This document shows, piece by piece, positions 1 through 9,683 of a stretch of 64,000 bases of DNA. The stretch's first letter is position 1; every line of letters starts with the position of its first letter. The stretch comes from Pseudomonas shirazensis (GTDB lineage: Bacteria; Pseudomonadota; Gammaproteobacteria; Pseudomonadales; Pseudomonadaceae): the NCBI RefSeq assembly GCF_014268785.2, contig NZ_JABWRD020000001.1, forward strand, positions 1,873,001 to 1,937,000, in the 5' to 3' direction. Below the pieces are notes generated by a model, which worked only from the letters and a program-made list of their open reading frames with translations, was not told where the DNA came from and made no database searches. The position numbers and the translations under genes are program-made.

Positions 1-24
1 ACTGCAACGCCACGGCTATCGTCG

Positions 25-822
25 CTAGGCAAATACGGTGACGGTTTGGCGGCTGAGGGCAAGCAGCTCGCCGTCGGCCGTCCACAACGCCGCCGAGGCA
101 TGGCCGTAGCCATCCTTGGCGTATTCCGTGTCCACGCAATACCGGCACCAGTCATGGGTGCTCAGTTGCGACCGGGGCTGAATGAATTCGATGGTCCAGG
201 TCAGGGTGCTGCCCGCCGCAGGCTGTTTCAGGTGCGGCAGCAGGCTCGGCGGCCAGGCGTCGACCAAGGCCAGCAGATGCGCTTCGGTCGCGGCCTCCTC
301 AGGCACATCACGCAAACGCACCCAGCCGCCCATTTGCCGTGAAGTGTTGCCACTGAAGGGCAGCCCGCCGAGCGTCCAGCGCAAGGCCACATTGCGCATG
401 AACTCTGGCGTCACACCTTTGATATAAGGCAATTCCGGTGCTGCTTCGGCGAGCGCCTTCATCTCGACCGGGGGCTGCGCAGGAACATCTATCAGCGAGG
501 AGCGGCCCGCGCCAAAGCTGCCCTGCACGATCGTCACTACCTGGCCTTGCTGCACAGCACGTCCAAGCAGGGTGCTGACGGCTTTACCCTCGCGCAGCAC
601 CTCTACCTCGAAGCTGATCGGGACATCTGCCGCGGCGGGGGCAACGAAGGTGATGGCCAGCGAGCGGACCGGACGCTCGTCGACGAGTTGCAGGCGCATG
701 CGCTCATAGACCATGGCAGCCATCAGCCCGCCGAAGACTGCGCGCCCCTGCGCCCAGGTGGCAGGCACCGTGACGGCTTCTGGTGATTGTTGTACCGCGG
801 CCAGCAATTGGGTGAAGGTCAT
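25..822 (-). CDS. Acyl-CoA thioesterase family protein (hotdog fold)
   Basis: 265 aa cytosolic protein with the layout of a two-hotdog thioesterase (TesB-like / 4HBT_3). The first half carries the typical VFGGLMAAMVYERM stretch (about residues 30-43), where the first hotdog helix packs, followed by beta segments. The second half has a matching WTIEFIQPR region near residue 210 and the family's usual C-terminal segment ending in a LSRQ-type strand. The family hydrolyses acyl-CoA thioesters to free acid and CoA; the acyl chain preferred here cannot be read from sequence. It stands alone on the minus strand, about 110 nt downstream of the CHAD gene. Family call is firm, substrate unknown. Confidence 0.85.
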   Translation of the reverse strand: MTFTQLLAAVQQSPEAVTVPATWAQGRAVFGGLMAAMVYERMRLQLVDERPVRSLAITFVAPAAADVPISFEVEVLREGKAVSTLLGRAVQQGQVVTIVQGSFGAGRSSLIDVPAQPPVEMKALAEAAPELPYIKGVTPEFMRNVALRWTLGGLPFSGNTSRQMGGWVRLRDVPEEAATEAHLLALVDAWPPSLLPHLKQPAAGSTLTWTIEFIQPRSQLSTHDWCRYCVDTEYAKDGYGHASAALWTADGELLALSRQTVTVFA

Positions 823-933
823 GGCGATCTCGCAGGCTTGGCTATCGAATCGGGGCAGCCAGGCGCCCCAGCTGCAACCGATCTTAACCAGCTGCGCTCG
901 CCGATGCAGGCTTCATATCGGTCAATCCAGCGC

Positions 934-1701
934 CTAGCGGCGTGACACTGCATTGTGCAGGCGCTTCAAGGTCAGGTCAGCTTGCCGCTCAGCAGCCTCA
1001 AGCTCAGCCTGCCAGGCCGCCTGGCACGGCCGTAGCGCTACGTCGAGCGGTACCTGCGCCAACCATTGCAGACGGTCGTGCCAATCGCCCAGATCGCCTT
1101 GCGCGCGCTTGAGCAGGCGCTGCAGCTTGTCGTCGGCATGACCAAGCTGTGGGTAGGCCTCATCGCCATAGCGCACACGCTTGATCAGCAGGCGCAAACG
1201 GTGCCGATCGTGGGCTGGGTCGAGTAACCCCTGCTGCAGTTTGTGCCACTGTTTACCGAGGCGTTTGTCGACGCGTTTTTGCAGGCCTTTGACCAGGCCT
1301 TCGCGATCCGCTGCCCGCAGAAACGCCGGAAACGCGTCGATGATCGCCAGCATGCGCGTCAACTCGGGACTCGCGGCCACAGTGGCAAAAGTCTGCGCCC
1401 TGCCCCGCAGGCGCCGCTCGGCAGCGTCCTGTTGACCACGCTCGCGCAACTCGGCAGCGAGCACCTCACGGTCACGCAGCGGCGTGGTCAGGGCGCCCAG
1501 TGCCCGCGCGGCATCTTCCAGCTGATCGACTGCAGGCAAGCCCCGCAGCGGCCGCAGCAAACTGCGCAGGCGCCGCGTGGTGGTGCGTAGGTCGTGCAGG
1601 GCTTCACTGTCGACATCAGCCGCCAGCCGCTCGCGGCAGGCGAGCAAGCGCACCTGCAGGGTCAGCACCTGGGCAACCACGTGATCAAGCATGGCAGACA
1701 T
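934..1701 (-). CDS. CHAD domain protein
   Basis: 255 aa, rich in Arg, His and Leu, with the LHDLRTTTRRLRSLLRPLR motif near residue 40 and a second HxxRxxIKRxRYxxE-type motif (RLRLLIKRVRYGDEAY) near residue 175. These are the hallmarks of CHAD, an alpha-helical fold of conserved histidines that binds inorganic polyphosphate. No CYTH (triphosphatase) domain is attached, so a binding rather than catalytic role is inferred. I chose the ATG at 1701, preceded by AAGGAG seven bases upstream, over an upstream in-frame TTG at 1719. It follows the small lipoprotein gene by 14 bases, so the two are probably co-transcribed. Confidence 0.88.
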   Translation of the reverse strand: MSAMLDHVVAQVLTLQVRLLACRERLAADVDSEALHDLRTTTRRLRSLLRPLRGLPAVDQLEDAARALGALTTPLRDREVLAAELRERGQQDAAERRLRGRAQTFATVAASPELTRMLAIIDAFPAFLRAADREGLVKGLQKRVDKRLGKQWHKLQQGLLDPAHDRHRLRLLIKRVRYGDEAYPQLGHADDKLQRLLKRAQGDLGDWHDRLQWLAQVPLDVALRPCQAAWQAELEAAERQADLTLKRLHNAVSRR

Positions 1702-1715
1702 ACAACGCTCCTTGT

Positions 1716-1994
1716 TCAACGCCCGGCGCGGGACTCACGAATGTAGAAGCGGGCCTTCTCGGATTTTTTTGCACAGCCTTCAAAACCTTCGAACTGCTGC
1801 TGGGTCTTGGCCCCGGTCAGCAACGACAACGCCTTGGAATAACTGACGGTGCCAGCGAAACCTTCGGCCTTGGCCAGGTCGAGTTCCTTCCAGGCGGCGT
1901 CCAGCTGGGTTGCGCAGCTGTCACGATAGGCCGTCTTGCCGGCGCAGCCAGCGAGCGCCACAACCATCAATGGCAGGCAGATCCATGCTTTCAT
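1716..1994 (-). CDS. Small secreted lipoprotein of unknown function
   Basis: 92 aa. The N-terminus is a lipoprotein signal (MKAWICLPLMVVALAGC) with lipobox LAGC, so the mature protein begins at Cys17 and should be membrane-anchored. The remainder is short and helical with two more Cys residues (DSCATQ and EGCAKK) that could form a disulfide. The start at 1994 has a GAGGT-like Shine-Dalgarno; an upstream in-frame start at 2015 would put seven residues ahead of the signal and is less likely. It lies just upstream of the CHAD gene in the same direction. I do not recognise the family. Confidence 0.75.
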   Translation of the reverse strand: MKAWICLPLMVVALAGCAGKTAYRDSCATQLDAAWKELDLAKAEGFAGTVSYSKALSLLTGAKTQQQFEGFEGCAKKSEKARFYIRESRAGR

Positions 1995-2148
1995 CAGTAA
2001 TACCTCAAAGTGCACAAGGGAGTGGCCGTTCGACGCTCGGCCAAGCGAAAAGTGCCCTCATCAGCGTAGTCCAGCAAGGCTTGCATTGAAGCCGAGGGCG
2101 CAATGGGTGCATTGTTGGGGGATGGTCGCACAGCCGCGAGGGAATGAC

Positions 2149-3189
2149 ATGAGTAAACGCGTTGCATTGGTGCTGGGTTCGGGCGGTGCACGAGGCTATG
2201 CGCACATCGGAGTGATCGAAGAAATCGAGCGCCGCGGCTACGAGATATCCTGCATTGCCGGCTGCTCGATGGGCGCGGTGGTCGGCGGTATCTATGCGGC
2301 CGGCAAGCTCGATGACTATCGCCACTGGATCGAGAGCCTGGATTACCTGGATGTACTGCGGCTGGTCGATGTGAGCTTTCGTCTCGGCGCCATTCGCGGT
2401 GACAAGGTATTTGGCCAGATCCGCAAGATTGTCGGTGAAATCAACATCGAACAGCTGCGCATTCCCTATACGGCGGTGGCCACCGACCTCACCAATCAGC
2501 AGGAAATCTGGTTTCAGGAAGGCTGCCTGCACCAGGCCATGCGCGCCTCGGCGGCAATACCAAGCCTGTTCACCCCCGTCGTGCAGGGCAACCGCATGCT
2601 GGTCGACGGCGGCATTCTCAACCCGCTGCCGATCGTGCCGGTGGTTTCCAGCCACTGTGACCTGATCATCGCGGTCAACCTCAACGCCACCAACCAGAAC
2701 CAGTACCAGTTGCCGGTGATCGAGCGCCCCGCCGCGTTCAAGAAGCGCTTCGACGCGCTGATGAGTTCGGTGGGTTCGCGCCTGCCGTTCCGCCGCAAGC
2801 CGGCAGAGCAGCTCAGCCGCATCGACCAGGCAGTGCTCGCCGAGAACCTGATCGCAAGCAATCCGTGGCTGGGTGAAGCGGCCAACCCCGAAGGCCAGCA
2901 ACCCGCTGCGGCGCCCGAGAGCGGCGGCGCACCGCGCTCAGCAGCGGGCTCGTTCATCATCGACAACGTCGGCCCGGCGTCCCTGCTCGACCTGATCAAC
3001 CAGAGCTTCGAGGTCATGCAGACGTCGCTGGCGCAATACAAGATTGCCGGCTATCCGCCAGATGTACTGATCAACGTGCCCAAGCGGGTGTGCCAGTTCT
3101 TCGAGTTCTACAAGGCACCGGAGCTGATCGCCCTGGGCCGGGAAATCGCCCGCGACACGCTGGACGTCTACGAGGGCAAGCGGCGCTGA
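2149..3189 (+). CDS. Patatin-like phospholipase family protein (RssA/NTE type)
   Basis: 346 aa. The N-terminus has the oxyanion-hole motif GSGGARG (residues 10-16), the nucleophile elbow GCSMG (G-x-S-x-G, about residues 38-42) and the dyad Asp in VDGGIL near residue 155, so a complete Ser-Asp patatin site is present. The family hydrolyses lysophospholipids or phospholipids. The C-terminal third is variable and Pro/Ala-rich before a conserved end. No signal peptide is visible, so it is probably cytosolic or peripheral at the inner membrane. Start chosen at the ATG directly before SKRVALVLGSGG, with GAGGGA upstream; a reading frame open from 1936 is not needed. Confidence 0.9.
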   Translation: MSKRVALVLGSGGARGYAHIGVIEEIERRGYEISCIAGCSMGAVVGGIYAAGKLDDYRHWIESLDYLDVLRLVDVSFRLGAIRGDKVFGQIRKIVGEINIEQLRIPYTAVATDLTNQQEIWFQEGCLHQAMRASAAIPSLFTPVVQGNRMLVDGGILNPLPIVPVVSSHCDLIIAVNLNATNQNQYQLPVIERPAAFKKRFDALMSSVGSRLPFRRKPAEQLSRIDQAVLAENLIASNPWLGEAANPEGQQPAAAPESGGAPRSAAGSFIIDNVGPASLLDLINQSFEVMQTSLAQYKIAGYPPDVLINVPKRVCQFFEFYKAPELIALGREIARDTLDVYEGKRR

Positions 3190-3213
3190 TTACCGCGCAT
3201 TTGCAGGCTGCTG

Positions 3214-3250
3214 AAACCAGACAGGCCGCATAAGCGGCCTGTCTGGTTTT
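3214..3250. terminator. Bidirectional terminator between patatin gene and ppiD
   Basis: A 16-bp perfect inverted repeat (AAACCAGACAGGCCGC with a four-base ATAA loop) flanked by A and T runs. It lies between the convergent patatin (+) and ppiD (-) genes and should stop both transcripts. Confidence 0.9.
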
Positions 3251-3262
3251 GGGCAGATCAAC

Positions 3263-5134
3263 TCAGTAGCGAGTGATCTCGGCAGTAGCTGCCAACTGCT
3301 TGCGGTAGGCCGCGAAGTCCTGCTGACCGGCACGCGAAGCGAGGTAGCGGCGGATCTGCTGCTTCTCTTCATCAGTGGCCGCAGCGCCTTCGTTGACGCC
3401 GCGCAGCTGGACCACCACCAGGCTGCCATCGGCGAGCACGGCACTGGCGTATTCAGGCTTGTCCTTGCCGGCAGGCTTGGCCAGACGGAACACTGCCTGC
3501 AGCTCGACTGGATCGATACCTTCCTGGCCGCGGCTGACCGCTTCCTGGACTTTCCAGGTCTGACCGTCATGGCCAGCACCGGCGGCGATCGAACCGTCAC
3601 GCAGACCGGCAATCAGTTTGTCAGCCTTGGCTTTGAGTTCGGCAGTCGCCTTCTCTTTGGCCAGGTGCTCGCTGATCCGTTGCGCGACTGCTTCCAGCGG
3701 CAACTGCTCGGGCTTGCGGTGCTCTTTGACACGCAGCACCAGCACGGTCTCTGGATCCAGCTCGATCGCGCTGCTGTTGGCGCCTTCGTCGATCACTTCC
3801 TCGCTGAACGCGGCCTGGACAACCTGGCGGTTAGCTGTGATGCCGTCGCCACCTTCACGCCCGAACGGCGCCGAAGTCTGCACTTTCAAACCCAGGTCCT
3901 GAGCCGGCTGGGCCAGGTCGGAGGCTTCGAAGGCGGAGTCTTCCAGTTGTTTGGTCACTTCAACGAAGCGCTGCTCGACCTGCTGGGTTTTCAGCTCGCG
4001 GGTCAGCTTGTCTTTCAGGCTGGCGAAGGTCGGCACTTGGGGCGCCTCGACACCCAGCAGCTTGATCAGGTGATAACCGAACTCGCTGCGAACCGGCGGC
4101 GACACCTGGTCCTTGTTCAGCTTGTACAGGGCATCTTCAAACTCGGCGTCGTAAGCACCAGGGCCGGCGAAGCCAAGATCACCACCGCTGGCAGCGGAAC
4201 CGGCGTCCTGCGAGAACTCCTTGGCCAGAGCGGCGAAGTCTTCACCTTTGGCCAGGCGCTGCTGGATTTCTTCGATCTTGGCCTTGGCCTGGGCCTCGCT
4301 GACCTTGTCGTTGACATCGATGAGGATGTGCGCGGCATGGCGTTGCTCGGCCAGGTTGGCGATCTCTTTCTCGTACAGCGCTTGCAGCTCGGCCGGATCG
4401 ACCTTGACCTGGTCGAAGAACGCCGACTTTTTCAGCTCGATGTAGTCGATGACGACCTGATCCGGCGTCATGAACTCCTTGGCGTGCTGGTCGTAGTGCG
4501 CCTTGACCTCTTCGTCACTGACCTTGACCGCAGCCGGGTTGGCTTTGAAGGTCAGCGAGGCGAAGTCGCGGGTCTGTTTTTCCAGACGCGCAAACGCCTC
4601 GACCTGTTTGTCGGTGACGAAGCTGCTGCCTGCAAGCCCGGTGCGCAGCTGGCCGATGAGCATTTCTTCAGCGAGCATCTCGCGGAACTGCAGGCGCCCG
4701 TAGCCCATCTGGCGGATGACCTGGTCGAAGCGGTTTGCATCGAACTTGCCATCAACCTGGAACTCAGGCGTTTGCAGGATCACTTGATCCAGCGCGGCCT
4801 CGGAGAACGCAAATTTCGCGTCCTTGGCACCTTCCAACAGCAATTTGCGATCGATCAGGCCTTTGAGCGCTGCTTCACGCAGCATCTTTTCGTCCAGCAG
4901 AGCAGGATCGAAGTCCTTGCCCAGCTGTTGCATCAGCTGGCGGCGCTGCATATCGACAGCCTGGCTCAGCTCGTTCTGGCTGATGGTTTCACCGTTTACC
5001 TTGGCGGCGTCCTGGCTATGGCTGGCGGCCTGAAAAATCGCCTCGAAGCCCGTCAATGCCATCAGCACGACGATAAGGCCGATGATGGTCTTGGCAATCC
5101 AACCCTGTGAATTGTCCCTGATATTCTGCAGCAT
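3263..5134 (-). CDS. ppiD: Peptidyl-prolyl cis-trans isomerase D (periplasmic folding chaperone)
   Basis: 623 aa, the family's usual length. One N-terminal membrane anchor (about residues 15-35, AKTIIGLIVVLMALTGF) places the rest in the periplasm. A SurA-like N-terminal chaperone region (about 40-190) is followed by a parvulin rotamase domain (about 260-360, starting around RHAAHILIDV and including GGDLGF and FGYHLI) and a long C-terminal chaperone region. PpiD assists newly exported outer-membrane and periplasmic proteins near the Sec translocon. It lies downstream of hupB on the same strand but is separated from it by two strong hairpins, so it probably has its own promoter. Confidence 0.96.
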   Translation of the reverse strand: MLQNIRDNSQGWIAKTIIGLIVVLMALTGFEAIFQAASHSQDAAKVNGETISQNELSQAVDMQRRQLMQQLGKDFDPALLDEKMLREAALKGLIDRKLLLEGAKDAKFAFSEAALDQVILQTPEFQVDGKFDANRFDQVIRQMGYGRLQFREMLAEEMLIGQLRTGLAGSSFVTDKQVEAFARLEKQTRDFASLTFKANPAAVKVSDEEVKAHYDQHAKEFMTPDQVVIDYIELKKSAFFDQVKVDPAELQALYEKEIANLAEQRHAAHILIDVNDKVSEAQAKAKIEEIQQRLAKGEDFAALAKEFSQDAGSAASGGDLGFAGPGAYDAEFEDALYKLNKDQVSPPVRSEFGYHLIKLLGVEAPQVPTFASLKDKLTRELKTQQVEQRFVEVTKQLEDSAFEASDLAQPAQDLGLKVQTSAPFGREGGDGITANRQVVQAAFSEEVIDEGANSSAIELDPETVLVLRVKEHRKPEQLPLEAVAQRISEHLAKEKATAELKAKADKLIAGLRDGSIAAGAGHDGQTWKVQEAVSRGQEGIDPVELQAVFRLAKPAGKDKPEYASAVLADGSLVVVQLRGVNEGAAATDEEKQQIRRYLASRAGQQDFAAYRKQLAATAEITRY

Positions 5135-5202
5135 GCGTCCCCCAGAAACGGTTGTACCACTGCGTCGTCAACCGCGGAGCGTGGGTAGAGTCCTGATAGA
5201 AG

Positions 5203-5230
5203 AAAGGCGCATCCGAAGATGCGCCTTCTC
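5203..5230 (-). terminator. Rho-independent terminator of hupB
   Basis: On the minus strand the stem GAAGGCGCATC / GATGCGCCTTTC closes a TTCG tetraloop and is followed by TTCT. It sits 85 nt beyond the hupB stop. Confidence 0.8.
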
Positions 5231-5240
5231 GAAGCGAGCG

Positions 5241-5271
5241 TGACGGCGGGAACGTTTGCGTCCCGCCGTCA
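5241..5271 (-). terminator. Second hairpin downstream of hupB
   Basis: An 11-bp perfect inverted repeat TGACGGCGGGA / TCCCGCCGTCA with a nine-base loop. It lacks a clear U-tract on either strand, so it may protect the 3' end of the abundant hupB mRNA or act with the next hairpin in termination. Confidence 0.55.
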
Positions 5272-5314
5272 CGCGATTGGCCACGGTAGCCCCGCAGCCG
5301 GCTGAACAGACGAC

Positions 5315-5587
5315 TTAGTTGACAGCGTCTTTCAGGCCTTTGCCAGGCTTGAAGCCAGGAACCTTGGCTGCAGCGATCTTGATCGCAGCACCGGTTTGCG
5401 GGTTACGGCCAGTGCGCTCGGCACGGTCTTTGACCGTGAAAGTACCGAAACCTACCAGAACCACGTCGTCGCCTTTTTGCAGAGCGCCCTGTACGGAGTC
5501 GATCACTGCATCCAGAGCCTTACCGGCGGTGGCTTTCGAAATATCAGCAGATGTGGCGATAGCGTCAATCAGTTCCGACTTGTTCAC
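5315..5587 (-). CDS. hupB: Nucleoid-associated protein HU-beta
   Basis: 90 aa, full length for HU. It starts [11 protein letters not shown], has the central [24 protein letters not shown]-binding arm (about residues 46-66, with the Pro of RNPQTG that intercalates into bent DNA) and ends [14 protein letters not shown] forms dimers that bend and compact DNA. A strong sigma-70-like promoter lies about 100 nt upstream, between lon and hupB, so hupB is expected to be transcribed at a high level independently of lon. Confidence 0.98.
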   Translation of the reverse strand: MNKSELIDAIATSADISKATAGKALDAVIDSVQGALQKGDDVVLVGFGTFTVKDRAERTGRNPQTGAAIKIAAAKVPGFKPGKGLKDAVN

Positions 5588-5686
5588 TCTAAGTCCCCTT
5601 ATATCTCTAATTTAAGTATGTTTCTAAGTATGTAATTAGTGCATGCAAAACGAGCGCTGGGTGGCCTGTTGACACGAGCGTGCCGC

Positions 5687-5716
5687 TTTATAGCAAGGGC
5701 CCGAAAAAACTGTCAA
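5687..5716 (-). promoter_or_regulatory. Sigma-70-type promoter of hupB
   Basis: On the minus strand TTGACA, an 18-bp spacer and TATAAA: a perfect -35 and a near-perfect -10, located about 100 nt upstream of the hupB start. Confidence 0.75.
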
Positions 5717-5741
5717 GGAAAGCCCCCCAGCGTGAGACGTA

Positions 5742-8138
5742 TTAGTGCGTGCTGATTCTTTCCTTGGCATCGCTGTCGCGCTTGTCATCCTTCGCGACGA
5801 TCTCCGGAGCCACATCTGGCAAGGGCTCGGGGGCGTATTGCAGCGCAATTTGGAGGACTTCGTCAATCCATTTGACCGGTTTGATCTGAAGATCCTGCTT
5901 GATGTTGTCCGGAATCTCTTTCAGGTCACGAACGTTCTCTTCGGGAATGATCACCGTCTTGATCCCACCCCGGTGCGCTGCGAGGAGTTTTTCCTTGAGC
6001 CCGCCGATGGCCAGAACCTGACCACGCAAGGTGATCTCGCCGGTCATGGCCACGTCGGCGCGTACCGGGATCTGGGTCAGTGCCGAGACCAATGCGGTGC
6101 ACATGCCAACGCCTGCGCTGGGGCCATCCTTCGGCGTCGCGCCTTCAGGCATGTGGATGTGAACGTCGCGCTTCTCGTGGAAGTCAGCGGCGATCCCCAG
6201 ACTACGGGCACGGCTGCGAACCACGGTTTGCGCCGCTGTGATCGACTCGACCATGACGTCACCGAGCGAACCGGTCTTGATCAACTGGCCCTTGCCAGGG
6301 ATCACTACCGCCTCGATGGTGAGCAATTCACCGCCCACCTGAGTCCAGGCCAGGCCGGTCACTTGACCGATCTGATCCTGCTGCTCAGCCAGGCCGTAAC
6401 GGAACTTGCGTACGCCCAGGTGATGCTCGAGCTGCTCGCTGGTGACCTTGACCTTCACCGATTTCTGCCCGCTGTGTTCCTTGACCACCTTGCGGCAGAT
6501 CTTCGCAATCTGACGCTCGAGGCCACGCACACCGGCTTCGCGCGTATAGAAGCGGATGATGTCGCGGATCGCCGAGACATCGATGTCCAGCTCGTCCTTC
6601 TTCAGGCCGTTGGCCTTGACCTGCTTGGGCACCAGATACTTGACCGCGATGTTGATCTTCTCGTCTTCGGTGTAGCCCGGCAGACGGATGACTTCCATTC
6701 GGTCGAGCAGCGCCGGCGGGATGTTCATCGAGTTCGAGGTGCACAGGAACATTACGTCGGACAGGTCGTAATCGACCTCCAGGTAATGGTCGTTGAAATT
6801 GTGGTTCTGCTCGGGATCGAGTACTTCCAGCAGTGCCGAGGCCGGATCGCCGCGCATGTCGCTGCCCATCTTGTCGATCTCGTCAAGCAGGAACAGCGGG
6901 TTACGTACGCCAACCTTGGTCATTTTCTGGATCAGGCGGCCCGGCATGGAGCCGATGTAGGTACGCCGGTGACCACGAATCTCGGCCTCGTCACGCACGC
7001 CACCAAGGGCCATCCGGACGAACTTGCGATTGGTAGCAGTGGCGATCGACTCGGCCAGCGAGGTCTTGCCGACGCCAGGCGGGCCAACCAGGCACAGCAC
7101 AGGACCACGGATCTTTTTCACCCGCTTCTGTACGGCGAGATACTCAAGGATGCGCTCCTTGACCTCGTCCAGGCCATAGTGGTCGGCGTCGAGAATTTCT
7201 TCAGCCTTGGCCAGGTCCAGGCGGACCTTGCTCTGGGCTTTCCATGGCACCTGCACCAGCCAGTCGAGGTAGGTCCGCACCACGGTAGCTTCAGCCGACA
7301 TAGGCGACATCTGCTTGAGTTTGTTCAGCTCAGCCTGAGCCTTGGTCAGAGCATCTTTGGGCAGGCCAGCGGCATCGATGCGCTTTTTCAGCTCTTCGAC
7401 TTCGTTGTGGCCTTCATCGCCATCACCAAGCTCCTTCTGAATGGCCTTCATCTGCTCATTCAGGTAGTACTCGCGCTGGCTGCGCTCCATCTGCTTCTTG
7501 ACCCGGCCGCGGATGCGTTTTTCCACCTGCAGCAGGTCGATCTCGCCATCCAGCAAGGCCAGCACGTGCTCGACCCGCGCCTGCAGGTCGACGATCTCGA
7601 GGATCTCTTGCTTCTGCTCGATCTTCAGCGCCATGTGCGCGGCCATGGTATCGACCAGGCGTCCCGGCTCTTCGATGCTGTTGAGCGAGGACAGTACTTC
7701 AGCCGGGACTTTCTTGCCCAACTGCACGTACTGCTCGAACTGCGACAGCAAGCTGCGCACGAACACTTCCGACTCACGCTCTGGGGCGTCGGTTTCATCG
7801 ATCAGGCTGACGTCGGCACGGACATGCCCATCAACCTCGTTGAAACGCTCGACAGCGCCGCGCTGCTCACCCTCGACCAGGACCTTGACGGTGCCATCGG
7901 GCAGTTTCAGCAGCTGCAGGACAGTGGCGATGGTGCCGACGCGGTACAGGGCGTCTTCACCTGGATCATCATCGGCAGGGTTTTTCTGGGCAAGCAGCAG
8001 GATCTGCTTTTCGCCCGTCATCGCCGCCTCGAGGGCTTCGATGGATTTTTCGCGCCCCACAAACAGCGGGATAACCATGTGCGGGTAAACGACGACATCG
8101 CGCAATGGCAAAAGAGGCAAGTCGAGGGTTGTCTTCAT
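5742..8138 (-). CDS. lon: ATP-dependent protease La (Lon)
   Basis: 798 aa. Order: N-terminal substrate-binding domain (from [20 protein letters not shown]), coiled-coil region, AAA+ module with Walker [10 protein letters not shown] (about residue 355) and Walker [10 protein letters not shown], then the Lon protease domain with catalytic Ser in DGPSAG (about 680) and catalytic Lys in [14 protein letters not shown] (about 720). Lon degrades misfolded and regulatory proteins in the cytoplasm. The start has GAGGCG six to seven bases upstream. A sigma-32-like promoter precedes it and a strong terminator separates it from clpX, so it is a heat-shock unit of its own. Confidence 0.98.
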   Translation of the reverse strand: MKTTLDLPLLPLRDVVVYPHMVIPLFVGREKSIEALEAAMTGEKQILLLAQKNPADDDPGEDALYRVGTIATVLQLLKLPDGTVKVLVEGEQRGAVERFNEVDGHVRADVSLIDETDAPERESEVFVRSLLSQFEQYVQLGKKVPAEVLSSLNSIEEPGRLVDTMAAHMALKIEQKQEILEIVDLQARVEHVLALLDGEIDLLQVEKRIRGRVKKQMERSQREYYLNEQMKAIQKELGDGDEGHNEVEELKKRIDAAGLPKDALTKAQAELNKLKQMSPMSAEATVVRTYLDWLVQVPWKAQSKVRLDLAKAEEILDADHYGLDEVKERILEYLAVQKRVKKIRGPVLCLVGPPGVGKTSLAESIATATNRKFVRMALGGVRDEAEIRGHRRTYIGSMPGRLIQKMTKVGVRNPLFLLDEIDKMGSDMRGDPASALLEVLDPEQNHNFNDHYLEVDYDLSDVMFLCTSNSMNIPPALLDRMEVIRLPGYTEDEKINIAVKYLVPKQVKANGLKKDELDIDVSAIRDIIRFYTREAGVRGLERQIAKICRKVVKEHSGQKSVKVKVTSEQLEHHLGVRKFRYGLAEQQDQIGQVTGLAWTQVGGELLTIEAVVIPGKGQLIKTGSLGDVMVESITAAQTVVRSRARSLGIAADFHEKRDVHIHMPEGATPKDGPSAGVGMCTALVSALTQIPVRADVAMTGEITLRGQVLAIGGLKEKLLAAHRGGIKTVIIPEENVRDLKEIPDNIKQDLQIKPVKWIDEVLQIALQYAPEPLPDVAPEIVAKDDKRDSDAKERISTH

Positions 8139-8196
8139 GATTTCGCCTCTACAGCGGCCTTATGGCCGAATCCGGTGGAAATAGTGCTTGGACCTA

Positions 8197-8225
8197 ATGT
8201 GGGGGTAGGTCCTTCAAATTACAAG
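8197..8225 (-). promoter_or_regulatory. Sigma-32 (heat-shock) promoter candidate for lon
   Basis: Minus strand CTTGTAA, 14-bp spacer, CCCCACAT, close to the heat-shock consensus CTTGAAA-N13/14-CCCCATNT. It lies about 60 nt upstream of the lon start codon. Found by eye; no score was computed. Confidence 0.5.
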
Positions 8226-8235
8226 CACTTAAGCG

Positions 8236-8268
8236 GGAAAAGCAGAAAGGGGCCCGAAGGCCCCTTTC
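8236..8268 (-). terminator. Terminator downstream of clpX
   Basis: Ten-bp stem GAAAGGGGCC / GGCCCCTTTC with a TTCG loop on the minus strand, followed by TGCTTTT. It sits about 25 nt after the clpX stop. Confidence 0.85.
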
Positions 8269-8291
8269 ATTTTTCACAACGGCTGCCTGGA

Positions 8292-9575
8292 TCAGGCGTC
8301 CGGTGCGGCTTTGGCCTGCGGCTCGTTGTTCTCGTAAATGAGCAACGGCTGCGAGGCACCTTCGATGACGCTCTCGTCGATCACCACCTTGCTGACTTCC
8401 TTCTGCGAAGGAATCTCGTACATGGTGTCGAGCAACACGCCTTCGAGAATCGAACGCAGGCCACGGGCGCCGGTTTTGCGCTCCAGAGCCTTGCGCGCGA
8501 CGGCCTTGAGAGCGTCGCTGCGGAACTCGAGGTCCACGCTTTCCATCTCGAACAGCTTGGCGTACTGCTTGGTGAGAGCGTTCTTCGGCTCGGTGAGAAT
8601 CTGCATCAGCGCAGCTTCGTCGAGTTCATCGAGGGTAGCCAACACCGGCAGACGGCCAACGAACTCAGGGATCAGACCGAACTTGACCAGATCATCAGGC
8701 TCGACTTCACGCAGGGATTCACCAACCTTCTTGCCTTCTTCCTTGCTGCGCACTTCTGCACCAAAACCGATGCCACCTTTGGTGGAACGGCCCTGGATGA
8801 CCTTCTCGAGGCCAGAGAATGCGCCACCGCAAATGAACAGGATATTGCGGGTATCAACCTGCAGGAATTCCTGTTGCGGGTGCTTGCGACCACCTTGCGG
8901 CGGCACGGAAGCCACGGTGCCTTCAATCAACTTCAACAGCGCTTGCTGCACGCCTTCACCCGAAACGTCACGGGTGATCGACGGGTTGTCCGACTTGCGC
9001 GAAATCTTGTCGATTTCGTCGATGTAGACAATGCCCATCTGGGCCTTCTCCACGTCGTAGTCGCACTTTTGCAGCAGCTTCTGAATGATGTTCTCGACGT
9101 CCTCGCCAACATAACCGGCTTCGGTCAGGGTGGTGGCGTCGGCGATGGTAAACGGTACGTTCAGCAGGCGTGCCAGGGTTTCGGCGAGCAGCGTCTTGCC
9201 CGAGCCAGTAGGCCCGATCAGGAGAATGTTGCTCTTGCCGAGTTCGACTTCGTCGCCCTTCTTATCACGCTGATTCAGGCGCTTGTAGTGGTTGTATACC
9301 GCTACCGCGAGCACCTTCTTCGCGCGCTCCTGACCAATCACGTACTGGTCCAGGATGCCGCTGATTTCTTTCGGCGAAGGCAATTTGTGCGCATTGCTTT
9401 CGGCCTGGGCTTCCTGCACCTCCTCTCGGATGATGTCGTTGCACAGGTCGACGCACTCGTCGCAGATAAATACCGAGGGCCCAGCAATCAATTTGCGCAC
9501 TTCGTGCTGGCTTTTGCCGCAGAAGGAGCAATAAAGCAATTTGCCGCTGTCCTCGCCGTTACGGGTGTCAGTCAT
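8292..9575 (-). CDS. clpX: ClpXP protease ATP-binding unfoldase ClpX
   Basis: 427 aa. The N-terminal zinc-binding domain has Cys16, Cys19, Cys38 and Cys41 (CSFC and CDEC). The AAA+ module shows Walker A GPTGSGKT, pore loop GYVGED and Walker [10 protein letters not shown], then sensor and substrate-handling regions. ClpX recognises tagged or damaged substrates and threads them into ClpP. I start it at the ATG before [11 protein letters not shown]; an in-frame extension to 9620 adds 15 residues not seen in the family. It follows clpP by about 110 nt on the same strand, with a hairpin and a sigma-32-like promoter in the gap. Confidence 0.98.
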   Translation of the reverse strand: MTDTRNGEDSGKLLYCSFCGKSQHEVRKLIAGPSVFICDECVDLCNDIIREEVQEAQAESNAHKLPSPKEISGILDQYVIGQERAKKVLAVAVYNHYKRLNQRDKKGDEVELGKSNILLIGPTGSGKTLLAETLARLLNVPFTIADATTLTEAGYVGEDVENIIQKLLQKCDYDVEKAQMGIVYIDEIDKISRKSDNPSITRDVSGEGVQQALLKLIEGTVASVPPQGGRKHPQQEFLQVDTRNILFICGGAFSGLEKVIQGRSTKGGIGFGAEVRSKEEGKKVGESLREVEPDDLVKFGLIPEFVGRLPVLATLDELDEAALMQILTEPKNALTKQYAKLFEMESVDLEFRSDALKAVARKALERKTGARGLRSILEGVLLDTMYEIPSQKEVSKVVIDESVIEGASQPLLIYENNEPQAKAAPDA

Positions 9576-9608
9576 TCGATCGATCCAATCCGGTAGGCTT
9601 GCAACACA

Positions 9609-9637
9609 AGATGAAGGCAATTGCGGGCTTTTTCAAG
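9609..9637 (-). promoter_or_regulatory. Sigma-32 promoter candidate for clpX
   Basis: Minus strand CTTGAAA, 14-bp spacer, CTTCATCT: a perfect heat-shock -35 and a -10 differing at two positions from CCCCATNT. It ends about 35 nt upstream of the clpX start. Confidence 0.5.
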
Positions 9638-9640
9638 TCC

Positions 9641-9669
9641 GCAGGCAGGCGCTTTTGACGCCTGCCTGC
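9641..9669 (-). terminator. Hairpin between clpP and clpX
   Basis: An 11-bp perfect stem GCAGGCAGGCG / CGCCTGCCTGC with a seven-base loop, starting 15 nt after the clpP stop. The minus-strand sequence after the stem is not U-rich, so partial termination or 3'-end protection is as likely as full termination. Confidence 0.6.
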
Positions 9670-9683
9670 TCTGGCCCTGAGGA

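Noticed and set aside
3569..5110. Long plus-strand frame opposite ppiD
   Set aside because: Shadow of ppiD; low-complexity composition and no start signal.
5745..9596. Long plus-strand open frame of about 1280 codons across lon and clpX
   Set aside because: Antisense frame created by G+C-rich codon use of two well-defined genes; no family match.
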